Shown here in pieces: positions 8,507-16,748 of a stretch of 64,000 bases of DNA. Position numbers and translations under genes: made by a program. Each line of letters opens with the position of its first letter. Within the stretch, counting starts at the first letter, position 1. A model generated the notes under the pieces. The model saw only the letters and a program-made list of their open reading frames with translations. It was not told the origin of the DNA and searched no databases. The DNA comes from Pseudovibrio exalbescens DSM 16456 (GTDB lineage: Bacteria; Pseudomonadota; Alphaproteobacteria; Rhizobiales; Stappiaceae): the NCBI RefSeq assembly GCF_000422785.1, contig NZ_AUGS01000001.1:1-64000 (forward strand), written 5' to 3'.

Positions 8507-8648
8507 CTTGAGTGGACGTTTTTTGTTACACTACTGTTCTAGTCACTACGGGGTTAACGCCGGGCTTGGCGATCGATTGCGGGATTATGTGACAAGCATG
8601 TCCTGTAATCGGCCCTGTGACTTCTCACTGGGCTATTGGAGGATCAAC

Positions 8649-11324
8649 ATGCCGGTCAGTAATCGCGAAGAACTCGACGCTCTCGTCGCGCGCGTTAAAA
8701 AAGCACAGAAAATCTACGCTGAGTACTCTCAGGAACAGGTAGATGCGATCTTCCGTGCGGCCGCTCTCGCAGCAGCTGACAATCGTATTCCGCTTTCACG
8801 CATGGCTGCAGAGGAAAGCGGCATGGGTGTCATGGAGGACAAGGTTATCAAGAACCAGTTCGCCTCCGAGTACATTTACAACAAGTACAAGGATGAGAAG
8901 ACCTGCGGCATCCTTGAAGAAGACGAAACCTTCGGTACCATCACAATCGCAGAACCTACCGGCCTGATCTGCGGCATCGTTCCAACAACAAACCCAACCT
9001 CAACCGCAATCTTCAAGGCCTTGATCAGCCTCAAGACCCGCAACGGCATTATCTTCAGCCCACACCCACGCGCCAAGAATGCAACAAATGAGGCAGCGCG
9101 TATCGTTCTGGAAGCAGCCATTGAAGCTGGCGCTCCGAAGGATATCATCGGCTGGATCGATACACCGTCCGTTGAACTGTCCAATGCTCTGATGACCCAC
9201 GACGACATCAACCTTATCCTGGCCACCGGCGGCCCGGGCATGGTGAAGGCAGCTTACTCTTCCGGTAAGCCGGCGATCGGTGTGGGCGCTGGTAACACTC
9301 CGGTTGTTGTCGACGAATTTGCCGACATCAAGCGTATGGTTGCATCCGTCCTGATGTCAAAGACCTTCGACAACGGCGTGATCTGTGCCTCCGAGCAGTC
9401 CGTGATTGTCGTTGATGCTGTTTATGAACAGGTCAAGGAACGCTTCTCCACCCACAAGGGCTACATCCTGAAGGGCAAAGAGGTGAAGGCTGTAAAGGAC
9501 GTTCTGATGAAGAACGGCACCTTGAACGCAGCAATCGTTGGCCAGCCCGCCTACAAGATTGCCGATATGGCTGGTGTGAAGGTTCCCGTAGATACCAAGA
9601 TCCTGATCTGCGAAGTTACCGACACCTCCGATGCGGAGCCGTTCGCACACGAAAAACTGTCTCCGACGCTGGCCATGTACCGGGCCAAGGACTATGACGA
9701 TGCCTTCAAGAAGGCCGAGGATCTGGTCGCTTTGGGTGGCATTGGTCACACTTCGGTTTACTATACCGATCAGGACCGCTGTAAGGATCGTGTGAAGGAA
9801 TTCGGTAACCGCATGAAGACGGCCCGTATTCTGATCAACTCTCCAGCTTCCCATGGCGGCATCGGTGATCTTTACAACTTCTCTCTTGCTCCGTCCCTGA
9901 CGCTGGGCTGTGGCTCCTGGGGTGGGAACTCCATCTCTGAAAACGTTGGTCCAAAGCACTTGATCAACAAGAAGACTGTTGCAAAGAGAGCCGAAAACAT
10001 GCTGTGGCACAAACTTCCAGAATCCATTTACTTCCGTCGTGGCTGTCTGCCAGTTGCACTGGAAGATCTGAAGGGTGCAAAGCGTGCGCTGATCGTTACC
10101 GACGGCTTCCTGTTCAAGAACGGTTACACCGACGAAACCGTAAAGACCTTGAAGAAGCTGGGCATGGAAACGGACGTCTTCTACGACGTTGAAGCCGACC
10201 CAACACTGTCCATCGTGCGCAAGGGTGCTGCGCTCTGCAACTCCTTCAAGCCGGACGTGATTGTGGCGATCGGTGGTGGCTCTCCAATGGATGCGGCCAA
10301 GATCATGTGGGTGATGTATGAACATCCAGATGTAGACTTCGCCGACCTGGCTTTGCGCTTCATGGACATTCGGAAGCGTATCTACAAGTTCCCGAAGATG
10401 GGCGTGAAAGCCAAGATGGTTGCGATCCCGACCACTTCCGGTACTGGGTCTGAAGTAACACCGTTCGCGGTTGTTACGGACGATGAAACCGGCATCAAAT
10501 ACCCGATTGCTGACTATGAGTTGACGCCGAACATGGCGATCGTGGACGCAAATCTGGTCATGAACATGCCGAAATCCTTGACCGCGTTCGGTGGTATCGA
10601 TGCGATCACCCACGCGACTGAGGCATACGTCTCCATTCTGGCTAACGAGTACTCCGACGGTCAGGCGCTTCAGGCCCTCAAGCTTCTCAAGGAAAACCTC
10701 GTTGAAGCTTATGAGAAGGGTGCAGAGGCTCCGGTGGCTCGTGAGAAGGTTCACAACGGCGCGACCATCGCTGGCGTTGCTTTTGCAAACTCCTTCCTCG
10801 GTGTGTGTCACTCCATCGCGCACAAGATCGGGTCTGCGTTCCACGTACCGCACGGTCTGGCAAACGCGATGCTGATCTCCAACGTGATCCGTTACAACGC
10901 AACCGACAACCCGGCCAAGCAGACGGCGTTCTCTCAGTATGACCGTCCGACCGCCAAATGCCGGTATGCGGAAATCGCTGATCACCTGAAACTGACTGCT
11001 GTTGGCGACAACAACGATCAGAAAGTTGAAAAGCTGATTGCCTGGATTGAGAGCGTGAAGAAGTCCCTCGATATTCCGGCAGGTCTGAAGGACCTCGGTA
11101 TCACTGAAGAGCAATTCAAAGCCAAGTTCGACGAAGTTGCTGTTGAAGCATTCGATGACCAGTGCACCGGCGCAAACCCGCGCTTCCCACTGATTGCCGA
11201 AATCAAGCAGCTGCTTCTGGACGCCTACTACGGTCGCGTCTACGTGGAAGGTCGGGCTGAAGATGTAGCCGATTTTGCTGCTGAAAAGGCGAAGAAAGAA
11301 AAGGCCGCTACTGCAGCTGAATAA
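8649..11324 (+). CDS. adhE: Bifunctional aldehyde-alcohol dehydrogenase AdhE
   Basis: 891 residues from the ATG with GGAGG upstream, the normal AdhE length. Residues about 1-440 are a CoA-acylating aldehyde dehydrogenase, with the catalytic Cys in DNGVICASEQS and GGPGMVKAAYSSGKPAIGVGAGNTP. Residues about 455-865 are an iron-dependent alcohol dehydrogenase, with GGGSPMDAAK and metal ligands in GGIDAITHATEAY and CHSIAHKIGSAFHVPHG. It reduces acetyl-CoA to ethanol via acetaldehyde using two NADH, and forms spirosomes in known cases. AdhE is a fermentation enzyme, so an FNR-like box upstream makes sense. Single-gene unit closed by a terminator at 11349. Confidence 0.95.
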   Translation: MPVSNREELDALVARVKKAQKIYAEYSQEQVDAIFRAAALAAADNRIPLSRMAAEESGMGVMEDKVIKNQFASEYIYNKYKDEKTCGILEEDETFGTITIAEPTGLICGIVPTTNPTSTAIFKALISLKTRNGIIFSPHPRAKNATNEAARIVLEAAIEAGAPKDIIGWIDTPSVELSNALMTHDDINLILATGGPGMVKAAYSSGKPAIGVGAGNTPVVVDEFADIKRMVASVLMSKTFDNGVICASEQSVIVVDAVYEQVKERFSTHKGYILKGKEVKAVKDVLMKNGTLNAAIVGQPAYKIADMAGVKVPVDTKILICEVTDTSDAEPFAHEKLSPTLAMYRAKDYDDAFKKAEDLVALGGIGHTSVYYTDQDRCKDRVKEFGNRMKTARILINSPASHGGIGDLYNFSLAPSLTLGCGSWGGNSISENVGPKHLINKKTVAKRAENMLWHKLPESIYFRRGCLPVALEDLKGAKRALIVTDGFLFKNGYTDETVKTLKKLGMETDVFYDVEADPTLSIVRKGAALCNSFKPDVIVAIGGGSPMDAAKIMWVMYEHPDVDFADLALRFMDIRKRIYKFPKMGVKAKMVAIPTTSGTGSEVTPFAVVTDDETGIKYPIADYELTPNMAIVDANLVMNMPKSLTAFGGIDAITHATEAYVSILANEYSDGQALQALKLLKENLVEAYEKGAEAPVAREKVHNGATIAGVAFANSFLGVCHSIAHKIGSAFHVPHGLANAMLISNVIRYNATDNPAKQTAFSQYDRPTAKCRYAEIADHLKLTAVGDNNDQKVEKLIAWIESVKKSLDIPAGLKDLGITEEQFKAKFDEVAVEAFDDQCTGANPRFPLIAEIKQLLLDAYYGRVYVEGRAEDVADFAAEKAKKEKAATAAE

Positions 11325-11348
11325 GCGGTCAGCTCCTCAAAACTCATT

Positions 11349-11381
11349 GGCCCGGCAGCTTTCGCTCCCGGGCCTTTTTTT
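11349..11381 (+). terminator. Rho-independent terminator after adhE
   Basis: GGCCCGG ... CCGGGCC stem with a 12-base loop followed by seven T. Confidence 0.9.
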
Positions 11382-11446
11382 GTTGGTGTTGCTGTACCTT
11401 TGTTGGCCGTTGCGGTGAGGGCGCGATAGGGATTTCAAGAAGAGGG

Positions 11447-11476
11447 TGATCCTTGATCAGGTAGGATACGTAGTTT
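11447..11476 (+). promoter_or_regulatory. Candidate ECF (RpoE/ChrR-type) promoter
   Basis: TGATCC (11447-11452), 18-base spacer, TAGTTT (11471-11476). Same form as the promoters around rpoE-chrR. It lies 30 bases before the DUF6134 gene start. Confidence 0.6.
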
Positions 11477-11505
11477 TAAGGTGCACAGATGAAAGGATCG
11501 CCCGC

Positions 11506-12144
11506 ATGCGCAGCCTCAAATCTCTCGCCCTCGCAGCCATGATGACGAGCGCTATGAGTGTCAGTGCTCCAGCCGCACCCGCCAATATAAGCTTCATAGT
11601 GGAACGCAATGGTTCGCCTATCGGAACCTATTCAACGCGTTTTTCCGGCTCCAGCAACAATTTGAGTGTTGATGTAGACATGCGATTGCGTGCCCGGTTT
11701 CTTGGCATTCCGGTCTATCGTTTCAACTATTCGGCCAATGAGCGCTGGCGGAATGGTCAGCTGCAAGCGCTTGATGTATCGCTGGACAACAATGGCGAAA
11801 AACGCAATCTGGAGGGCGAGCGCGCTGGCAACAGGTTTGTCTGGACGGCAAACGGAGAACAGCGCAGCGTCAACGGAAACATTTTCCCGTCCAACCACTG
11901 GAATCCTCAGGTCCTGCGTCAAAATCGGGTTTTGAATACCCTGACTGGAAAGGTCAGTCGCGTGAGTATTCGGAACCGCGGAACTGAACAACTGCAATGC
12001 GAGAACCGGACGATCAATGCAACTCGCTATCAGTACACCGGGCAGATCGATACAGAGGCGTGGTATGATCAGCAAGGCCGGTGGGTGGGACTTCGGTTCA
12101 AGGCACAGGATGGATCGACAATTTTCTTCAGATGCAAAGGCTAG
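11506..12144 (+). CDS. Exported DUF6134-family protein
   Basis: 212 residues from the ATG after AAGGA (MRSLKSLALAAMMTSAMSVSAPAAPANISF). A signal peptide ends near residue 24, so the product is periplasmic. The mature part looks all-beta (NISFIVERNGSPIGTYSTRF..., with repeated polar strands, ending RWVGLRFKAQDGSTIFFRCKG) and resembles the DUF6134 family, whose function is not established. It leads an operon with an SDR (2-base gap) and a SnoaL-like protein behind an ECF-type promoter, which ties it to the photooxidative-stress regulon. A role in envelope lipid handling is only a guess. Confidence 0.72.
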   Translation: MRSLKSLALAAMMTSAMSVSAPAAPANISFIVERNGSPIGTYSTRFSGSSNNLSVDVDMRLRARFLGIPVYRFNYSANERWRNGQLQALDVSLDNNGEKRNLEGERAGNRFVWTANGEQRSVNGNIFPSNHWNPQVLRQNRVLNTLTGKVSRVSIRNRGTEQLQCENRTINATRYQYTGQIDTEAWYDQQGRWVGLRFKAQDGSTIFFRCKG

Positions 12145-12146
12145 GG

Positions 12147-12908
12147 ATGTCCCAAGACCGTTTACCGTGGAAGACAGCATGGGTCATTGGCGCAAGTTCC
12201 GGTATTGGAGCTGCCACTGCCAAACGATTGAGTTCGGCAGGCGTCAAGGTCGTTGTGAGTGCGCGAACGGAAGGGGCTTTGGAGGAGTTGGCGGCGACCT
12301 CCGCGAACCTGTGTGTTCAGACTGTAGATGTAACAGATGATGCCAGTGTTGGAGCTGCGTTCAACGCCGTGATGGACAAGATTGGCGTGCCCGATTTGGT
12401 CTTGTACAGTGCTGCCGTTTATACGCCGGGCGGTCTATCTGTCCTCACTGGCGACGAAGCGATGCATCATATGGATGTGAACTACGGCGGCGCGGTGCGG
12501 ACACTTCAGGCAGTCTTGCCGTCCATGATGGAGGTGGGGCGAGGAGGGGTTGGTATTGTTTCCTCCTTGACGGGATACGCGGGGCTGCCGAACGCGGCGG
12601 TCTACGGGCCGACAAAAGCGGCCTTGATCAGTTTGTGCGAAACGATCAAGCCGGAGCTTGATGCCTCCGGGGTTGCGCTTTCTGTCATCAATCCCGGATT
12701 TGTGCGAACGCCGTTGACGGAAAAAAATACCTTCGAGATGCCATTCATCATCGAGCCTGATCAGGCCGCTTCCCATATTGTCGCCGGGCTGCGGCGCGGC
12801 AAGTTCGATATCGCATTTCCATGGCAGATGGCTGTGATGTTGAAGTTCATTCGTCTTCTGCCATATCCCATCTATTTCCGTTTCATGAAAAGATTGCTGC
12901 GCTCATGA
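12147..12908 (+). CDS. Short-chain dehydrogenase/reductase
   Basis: 253 residues starting MSQDRLPWKTAWVIGASSGIG, chosen from AAAGG six bases upstream and the two-base gap after the preceding stop. Classical SDR features: the NAD(P)-binding GASSGIGAA near residue 15, a serine in VSSLTGYAG and Y-x-x-x-K in VYGPTKAAL. NADP is plausible from SARTE after the second strand. The C terminus has a hydrophobic patch (MAVMLKFIRLLPYPIYFRF) suggesting membrane contact. Middle gene of the DUF6134-SDR-SnoaL operon; substrate unknown, perhaps a lipid-derived alcohol or ketone. Confidence 0.85.
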   Translation: MSQDRLPWKTAWVIGASSGIGAATAKRLSSAGVKVVVSARTEGALEELAATSANLCVQTVDVTDDASVGAAFNAVMDKIGVPDLVLYSAAVYTPGGLSVLTGDEAMHHMDVNYGGAVRTLQAVLPSMMEVGRGGVGIVSSLTGYAGLPNAAVYGPTKAALISLCETIKPELDASGVALSVINPGFVRTPLTEKNTFEMPFIIEPDQAASHIVAGLRRGKFDIAFPWQMAVMLKFIRLLPYPIYFRFMKRLLRS

Positions 12909-13351
12909 GCCAATTGACTGACACTGCCTTGTCTGAACAAACCGCAGAAGCCTACGCTCGGTTTTTTGAAGAGCTTCAACCCGAGACCGTTCGCCAAGTG
13001 CACGATCTGGTGTCCGATGATGTTCATTTTATTGATCCATTCAACAATGTGCATGGCCGCGAGATGGTGGAGAAAATCCTTCACCGCATGTTTCACGACG
13101 TGCAGTCGCCTAAGTTCAAGATCCTCAATCTGATGTGGTCCGACGGGCTTTGCTTCATGAGATGGGACTTCAGTTGTCATCAGAAGCTGTTGGGCGACTG
13201 GAGCGTTCGAGGCATGACGGAGCTTCATTTTGATGCGGAGGGGCGTGTGTCAGCGCACTACGACTATTGGGATGCCAGCACTCATTTCTATCGGCATATT
13301 CCGGTTGTTGGCAGTTTGATCCGCATGATCAAGAAACGTGCGTCCGTCTAG
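12905..13351 (+). CDS. SnoaL/NTF2-like protein
   Basis: 148 residues from an ATG overlapping the SDR stop (ATGA), so translation is coupled. It is a single NTF2-like cone fold (about 12-135: HFIDPFNNVHGREMVEKILHRMF, WDFSC, GMTELHFDAEGRVSAHYDYWDAST). Such proteins are isomerases, cyclases or hydrolases, or just binding folds. The last residues are basic with a hydrophobic segment. Its 3' end overlaps the convergent MFS gene by four bases. The SDR-SnoaL pair is commonly found with chrR-type regulons (family knowledge); activity unknown. Confidence 0.8.
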   Translation: MSQLTDTALSEQTAEAYARFFEELQPETVRQVHDLVSDDVHFIDPFNNVHGREMVEKILHRMFHDVQSPKFKILNLMWSDGLCFMRWDFSCHQKLLGDWSVRGMTELHFDAEGRVSAHYDYWDASTHFYRHIPVVGSLIRMIKKRASV

Positions 13352-14703
13352 GCTCGTTCCCGCATTTCGAGGCGTCTGCGGATTGATCTTTGAGCCCGTG
13401 TCGTGATCGGGAAATTCCACATGAGTGCGATAACGCCCATTTTAAGTGCTACTGGAAGCAGCGCGTAAACCACCGCAAGAACATCCAGAGAAAACTGAGA
13501 GTTTGGTTCACCAGCCCGGAAACCAAAGAACTCCACCAATGGCAAGCAAACCCCCGCAGCCACCGCAAGAGACAACTTGGCGGTCAGGGTCCATGATGAA
13601 TAGAGAATCCCGCGACGCTTTCGCCGGGAGCGAAATTCGTCCCAATCTGTCACATCAGCAAACAGAGACGCCGGCAAAGCCAGATCTGCCCCAAGGCAGA
13701 GGCCGGTTATGACGCATACGATGCCGAATTCAAGCACGGCGCCTTCTGGCAGGAATGGCACAACAGTAAAAGTGATTGAAACAATGATGATCGAGACCAG
13801 CCAGAGTTTGGCTTTGTCTCGATTTCTGCTGAGATAGAGCCATAGCGGCAAACCAAGAATGGCACAGAAGAAATACAGAAAAATCAGCAAGTTCTTTTGT
13901 TGTTCTGTGGTCTTGAGAACATCCGTCAAAAAAAACGGAAACAGAACGGTGCCCGTACCATTGGCCAGTCCGTTGACAAGCCAGGCCGAGACGATAACCA
14001 CAAAGGGTTTGTTTTTGCCAAGACTGTTAAGGAACGAGCGCCAATCGTCGCGCTGATGGTGCGTTTCCGCCTCTCTCATGCGGGGAGCTTCGCGGACCAG
14101 TGCGAGCAGAAAGCTGATTGTCGCCGCTCCGGTGACGATGGTTATGAGGGCGATGGCGAAGAACTGCTCATTGGTTGGGACGCCTGATGCCTTGAGAATT
14201 GCAGGAAGGGCGCTTGCCAGAACGATACCGGCCAAGGTTGCCCCTTCCCTGGCGGAGGCAAAGCGGGTGCGATCATAGGCACCAACGGCCAGCTCGGCGC
14301 CCAAAGCGTTGTATGGAATTGAGAAAAACGTCCATCCCACATAAAGCCCGCAGAGGAACACGACCATCTCCAGCAGGCTGGTTGACGGGTCGGGTATGGA
14401 CAACAGCACCAGCGCCGGGGCAGCTAACAATCCGCCCAAGAGCATCCATGGTTTGCGCTTGCCCCATCGCGTGGGGAACCGGTCCATAAGCCAACCGACA
14501 ATTGGATCTGTCGCCATGTCCAGCAAGCGAGCGATCAGAAGGCCAAGCCCAATCGCAGCCAAGCTTAACGAGGTTGCGGTGGCATAGTACTGCGGCAACA
14601 GTACCAGAACGGGCAGGGTGGGCAGGGCTGTCGCCAGCCCTGGCAAGGCGTAGAGGGTGAGATCGCGATTAGAACGCACGTACCACCTTGAAGAAGCCGA
14701 CAT
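13348..14703 (-). CDS. GPH-family MFS transporter
   Basis: 451 residues from the ATG at 14703; a GTG at 14679, with AAGGTGG three bases before it, is an alternative. About 12 membrane helices and the MelB-like signature DPIVGWLMDRFPTRWGKRKPWMLLG after helix 2, plus LPASLFADVTDWDEFRSRRKRRG in the second half, place it in the glycoside-pentoside-hexuronide:cation symporter family. It is the last gene of the flavin oxidoreductase-DUF1365-CFA operon and overlaps the CFA gene. In that context it may move a lipid-related molecule rather than a sugar (inference). Confidence 0.82.
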   Translation of the reverse strand: MSASSRWYVRSNRDLTLYALPGLATALPTLPVLVLLPQYYATATSLSLAAIGLGLLIARLLDMATDPIVGWLMDRFPTRWGKRKPWMLLGGLLAAPALVLLSIPDPSTSLLEMVVFLCGLYVGWTFFSIPYNALGAELAVGAYDRTRFASAREGATLAGIVLASALPAILKASGVPTNEQFFAIALITIVTGAATISFLLALVREAPRMREAETHHQRDDWRSFLNSLGKNKPFVVIVSAWLVNGLANGTGTVLFPFFLTDVLKTTEQQKNLLIFLYFFCAILGLPLWLYLSRNRDKAKLWLVSIIIVSITFTVVPFLPEGAVLEFGIVCVITGLCLGADLALPASLFADVTDWDEFRSRRKRRGILYSSWTLTAKLSLAVAAGVCLPLVEFFGFRAGEPNSQFSLDVLAVVYALLPVALKMGVIALMWNFPITTRAQRSIRRRLEMRERA

Positions 14704-15916
14704 CAATCGACTTCGCCTTGAAACCGGCTTCACAGTAGGCCAGATAGTAGTGCCACATCCGCTTGAAGCGCTCATCAAAGTTCATTGATGAAATGCGGGG
14801 CCATGCTTCTGTGAAGCGTTCGTTCCATGCCGCAAGGGTTCGGGCATAATCGTGGCCGAAATACTCTTCATGCACCAGCTTCAAGCCGCACCGTTCGATG
14901 ATTTTCTTCAGAACGGACGGGCTCGGCAGCATTCCACCGGGGAAGATGTATTTTTGAATGAAATCAACGCTTTTGCTGTACTGGTCATAGCGTCCATCTT
15001 CGATGACAATGGCTTGAATGACCGCAGAGCCGTTGTCCTTGAGACGATCGTGGATGATCGAGAAATAATGATCCCAGTTGTCTTTGCCGACCGCCTCGAT
15101 CATCTCGATGGAGACAATGTGATCGTAACTACCGTCGGTGTCACGATAGTCGCGCAGTTCGAACTGTGCGTTCTCCGAGAAGTTCTTGGCCAGACTGCGC
15201 TGGCGCGCATAGGTCAGTTGTTCGTTTGACAAGGTGACGCCGTGAACAAACGCGTCGCGCTCTGCGGCTTTCTCGGCAAAGCCACCCCAACCACACCCGA
15301 TTTCCAGAATGCGGTCGCCGGCCTTCGCCTCGGCGAGGTCCAGAACACGATCGTATTTTTGCTGTTGTGCGGTCTCCAACGCTTGGCCTTCGTTGTATCG
15401 GTAGGCCGAGGAATACGTCATGCTCGGGTCAAGCCACTGCTCGTAAAAGGCATTGCCGAGATCATAATGAAAGGCAATGTTTCGCTTGCTGCCGCGCTTT
15501 GTATTGGCGTTCATCCAGTGCATGAGGCGATTGAGCCAACGCGTGGCTGTACCCTTCAAATGGATGCCGCGGAAACTGCGGGTATTGATCAAGAAAAGCT
15601 CGAATAGGTCTGTCAGATCCGAACAGCTCCAATCGCCTTCCATGTAGCATTCTGCCAAGGACAGGTGCCCGCCAAGGGCAAGACGGCGGAATGTGCGCTC
15701 CCGATGGATCCGAACCTCGACGGCCGGTGCCTCCGATGTCCGATGTCCAAACTCTGCACGGTCTCCCTCTGGGAAAACCAGTGTCAAATGGCCCTTTTCC
15801 AAGTGGTGCAACACGGCAACGATGGCGCGTCGCCACAGGTTCATTTTCGGGAGACGGGTCTGCTTTCGGGATGTATCAAGCGCGCTCGCTGCGACGCGGT
15901 TTTCTTCAACGCTCAT
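14669..15916 (-). CDS. CFA-synthase-family fatty-acyl methyltransferase
   Basis: 415 residues, start MSVEENRVAAS with GGAAG before the ATG, which overlaps the DUF1365 stop. Residues about 110-400 are a SAM-dependent methyltransferase of the cyclopropane synthase family: HYDLGNAFYEQWLDPSMTYSSAY, the SAM loop VLDLAEAKAGDRILEIGCGWGG, YDHIVSIEMIEAVG and FIQKYIFPGGMLPS. Members transfer methylene or methyl to unsaturated phospholipid acyl chains at the membrane. In photooxidative regulons such enzymes can make methylated fatty acids (UfaM of the furan fatty acid pathway) rather than cyclopropanes. Which of these applies cannot be told from sequence alone. Confidence 0.85.
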   Translation of the reverse strand: MSVEENRVAASALDTSRKQTRLPKMNLWRRAIVAVLHHLEKGHLTLVFPEGDRAEFGHRTSEAPAVEVRIHRERTFRRLALGGHLSLAECYMEGDWSCSDLTDLFELFLINTRSFRGIHLKGTATRWLNRLMHWMNANTKRGSKRNIAFHYDLGNAFYEQWLDPSMTYSSAYRYNEGQALETAQQQKYDRVLDLAEAKAGDRILEIGCGWGGFAEKAAERDAFVHGVTLSNEQLTYARQRSLAKNFSENAQFELRDYRDTDGSYDHIVSIEMIEAVGKDNWDHYFSIIHDRLKDNGSAVIQAIVIEDGRYDQYSKSVDFIQKYIFPGGMLPSPSVLKKIIERCGLKLVHEEYFGHDYARTLAAWNERFTEAWPRISSMNFDERFKRMWHYYLAYCEAGFKAKSIDVGFFKVVRAF

Positions 15917-16743
15917 TGAACTTCCTTGCCGTAAGTAATTGTATCTGCCGACATTCGTGTAACCAATTGCGCCGGAGGTTCGGGGCGGGGCTGAAGTTTG
16001 GCACCTTTGCGCCACATCTTGAGCGCCTCCCAATGGATCCCAGCAAGTATTTTGAATCCGCCCTGAAAATAGCGCAGAGCGAACCACAACAGACTTCGTG
16101 TTGTCAGTGCTTTTTCATGCCCCTTGAACGCAGCGGTGAGCACTGGCCCGTTACGATCAAACTGCCGAATGAGGATAGAGGCTGTCTCTCCCGGTTGCCT
16201 CACTCGGAAATGATAGGTGCAATCCATATGGATGAACGGTGAGACATAAAACTTCTTGTCACAGGCGTGAGCCAGTGCGTCCGATGAGGGATCAACTTCC
16301 GTGAGATAATGATGCCATTGCCCAAAGGTATTGCGTACCTGATAAAGAACAGCTCGCAGCGTGCCTTGCTGGTCGTGACAGAAGAAGATGGACAATGGAT
16401 TGAATGCATGGCCGAGAAATCTCGGATAGGCCAGGAGCGTGATTTGTCCGACATCAAACGAAATGTCGTTATCTGTCAGCGCGGCCAAAACGAACTGGCG
16501 CAAGGACGTGTAACCCTCCGGCATGTGATCTTGCTCGAAAAAGCCAAAAATGTTCCAGCGGTTGACTGATAGCACCGGACTAAGGCGGTCAATTTCGGGC
16601 AGGCGATCAATGTCCAGAAACATTGAGAACACGGTGTAACGCAGCTTGTGGCTGAGGTCCTGATGTCGGGTATGCACCACCTCGCCAAGGTAGAAACGAG
16701 CCGGGCTGGTGTGGTTCGGCGATGGTGCGGGGGTGGTGCTCAT
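15913..16743 (-). CDS. DUF1365-family protein
   Basis: 276 residues: RFYLGEVVHTRHQDLSHKLRYTVFSMFLDID at the start, YPRFLGHAFNPLSIFFCHD in the middle and KKFYVSPFIHMDCTYHFRV after, all standard for DUF1365. Function not established, but it is nearly always between a flavin amine-oxidase-like protein and a CFA-type methyltransferase, as here, and is thought to act with them on membrane fatty acids. Starts 5 bases after the oxidoreductase stop and overlaps the next gene. Confidence 0.9.
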   Translation of the reverse strand: MSTTPAPSPNHTSPARFYLGEVVHTRHQDLSHKLRYTVFSMFLDIDRLPEIDRLSPVLSVNRWNIFGFFEQDHMPEGYTSLRQFVLAALTDNDISFDVGQITLLAYPRFLGHAFNPLSIFFCHDQQGTLRAVLYQVRNTFGQWHHYLTEVDPSSDALAHACDKKFYVSPFIHMDCTYHFRVRQPGETASILIRQFDRNGPVLTAAFKGHEKALTTRSLLWFALRYFQGGFKILAGIHWEALKMWRKGAKLQPRPEPPAQLVTRMSADTITYGKEVQ

Positions 16744-16748
16744 GCCAG

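Larger units (their letters stand above)
8230..8648. other. Long AT-rich leader upstream of adhE
   Basis: 419 bases without a gene; an open frame joined to adhE from 8493 has no start signal and overlaps the FNR-type box. It holds a 10-base inverted repeat (8350-8377), an FNR-like box (8493-8506) and GGAGG at 8638-8642 in front of adhE. The arrangement suggests a complex, probably oxygen- or redox-controlled promoter. Confidence 0.6.

Noticed and set aside
9357-11114. A 585-codon open frame on the reverse strand inside adhE
   Set aside because: It is the mirror of a strongly codon-biased gene; composition looks unnatural, no family motif, and adhE is complete on the other strand.
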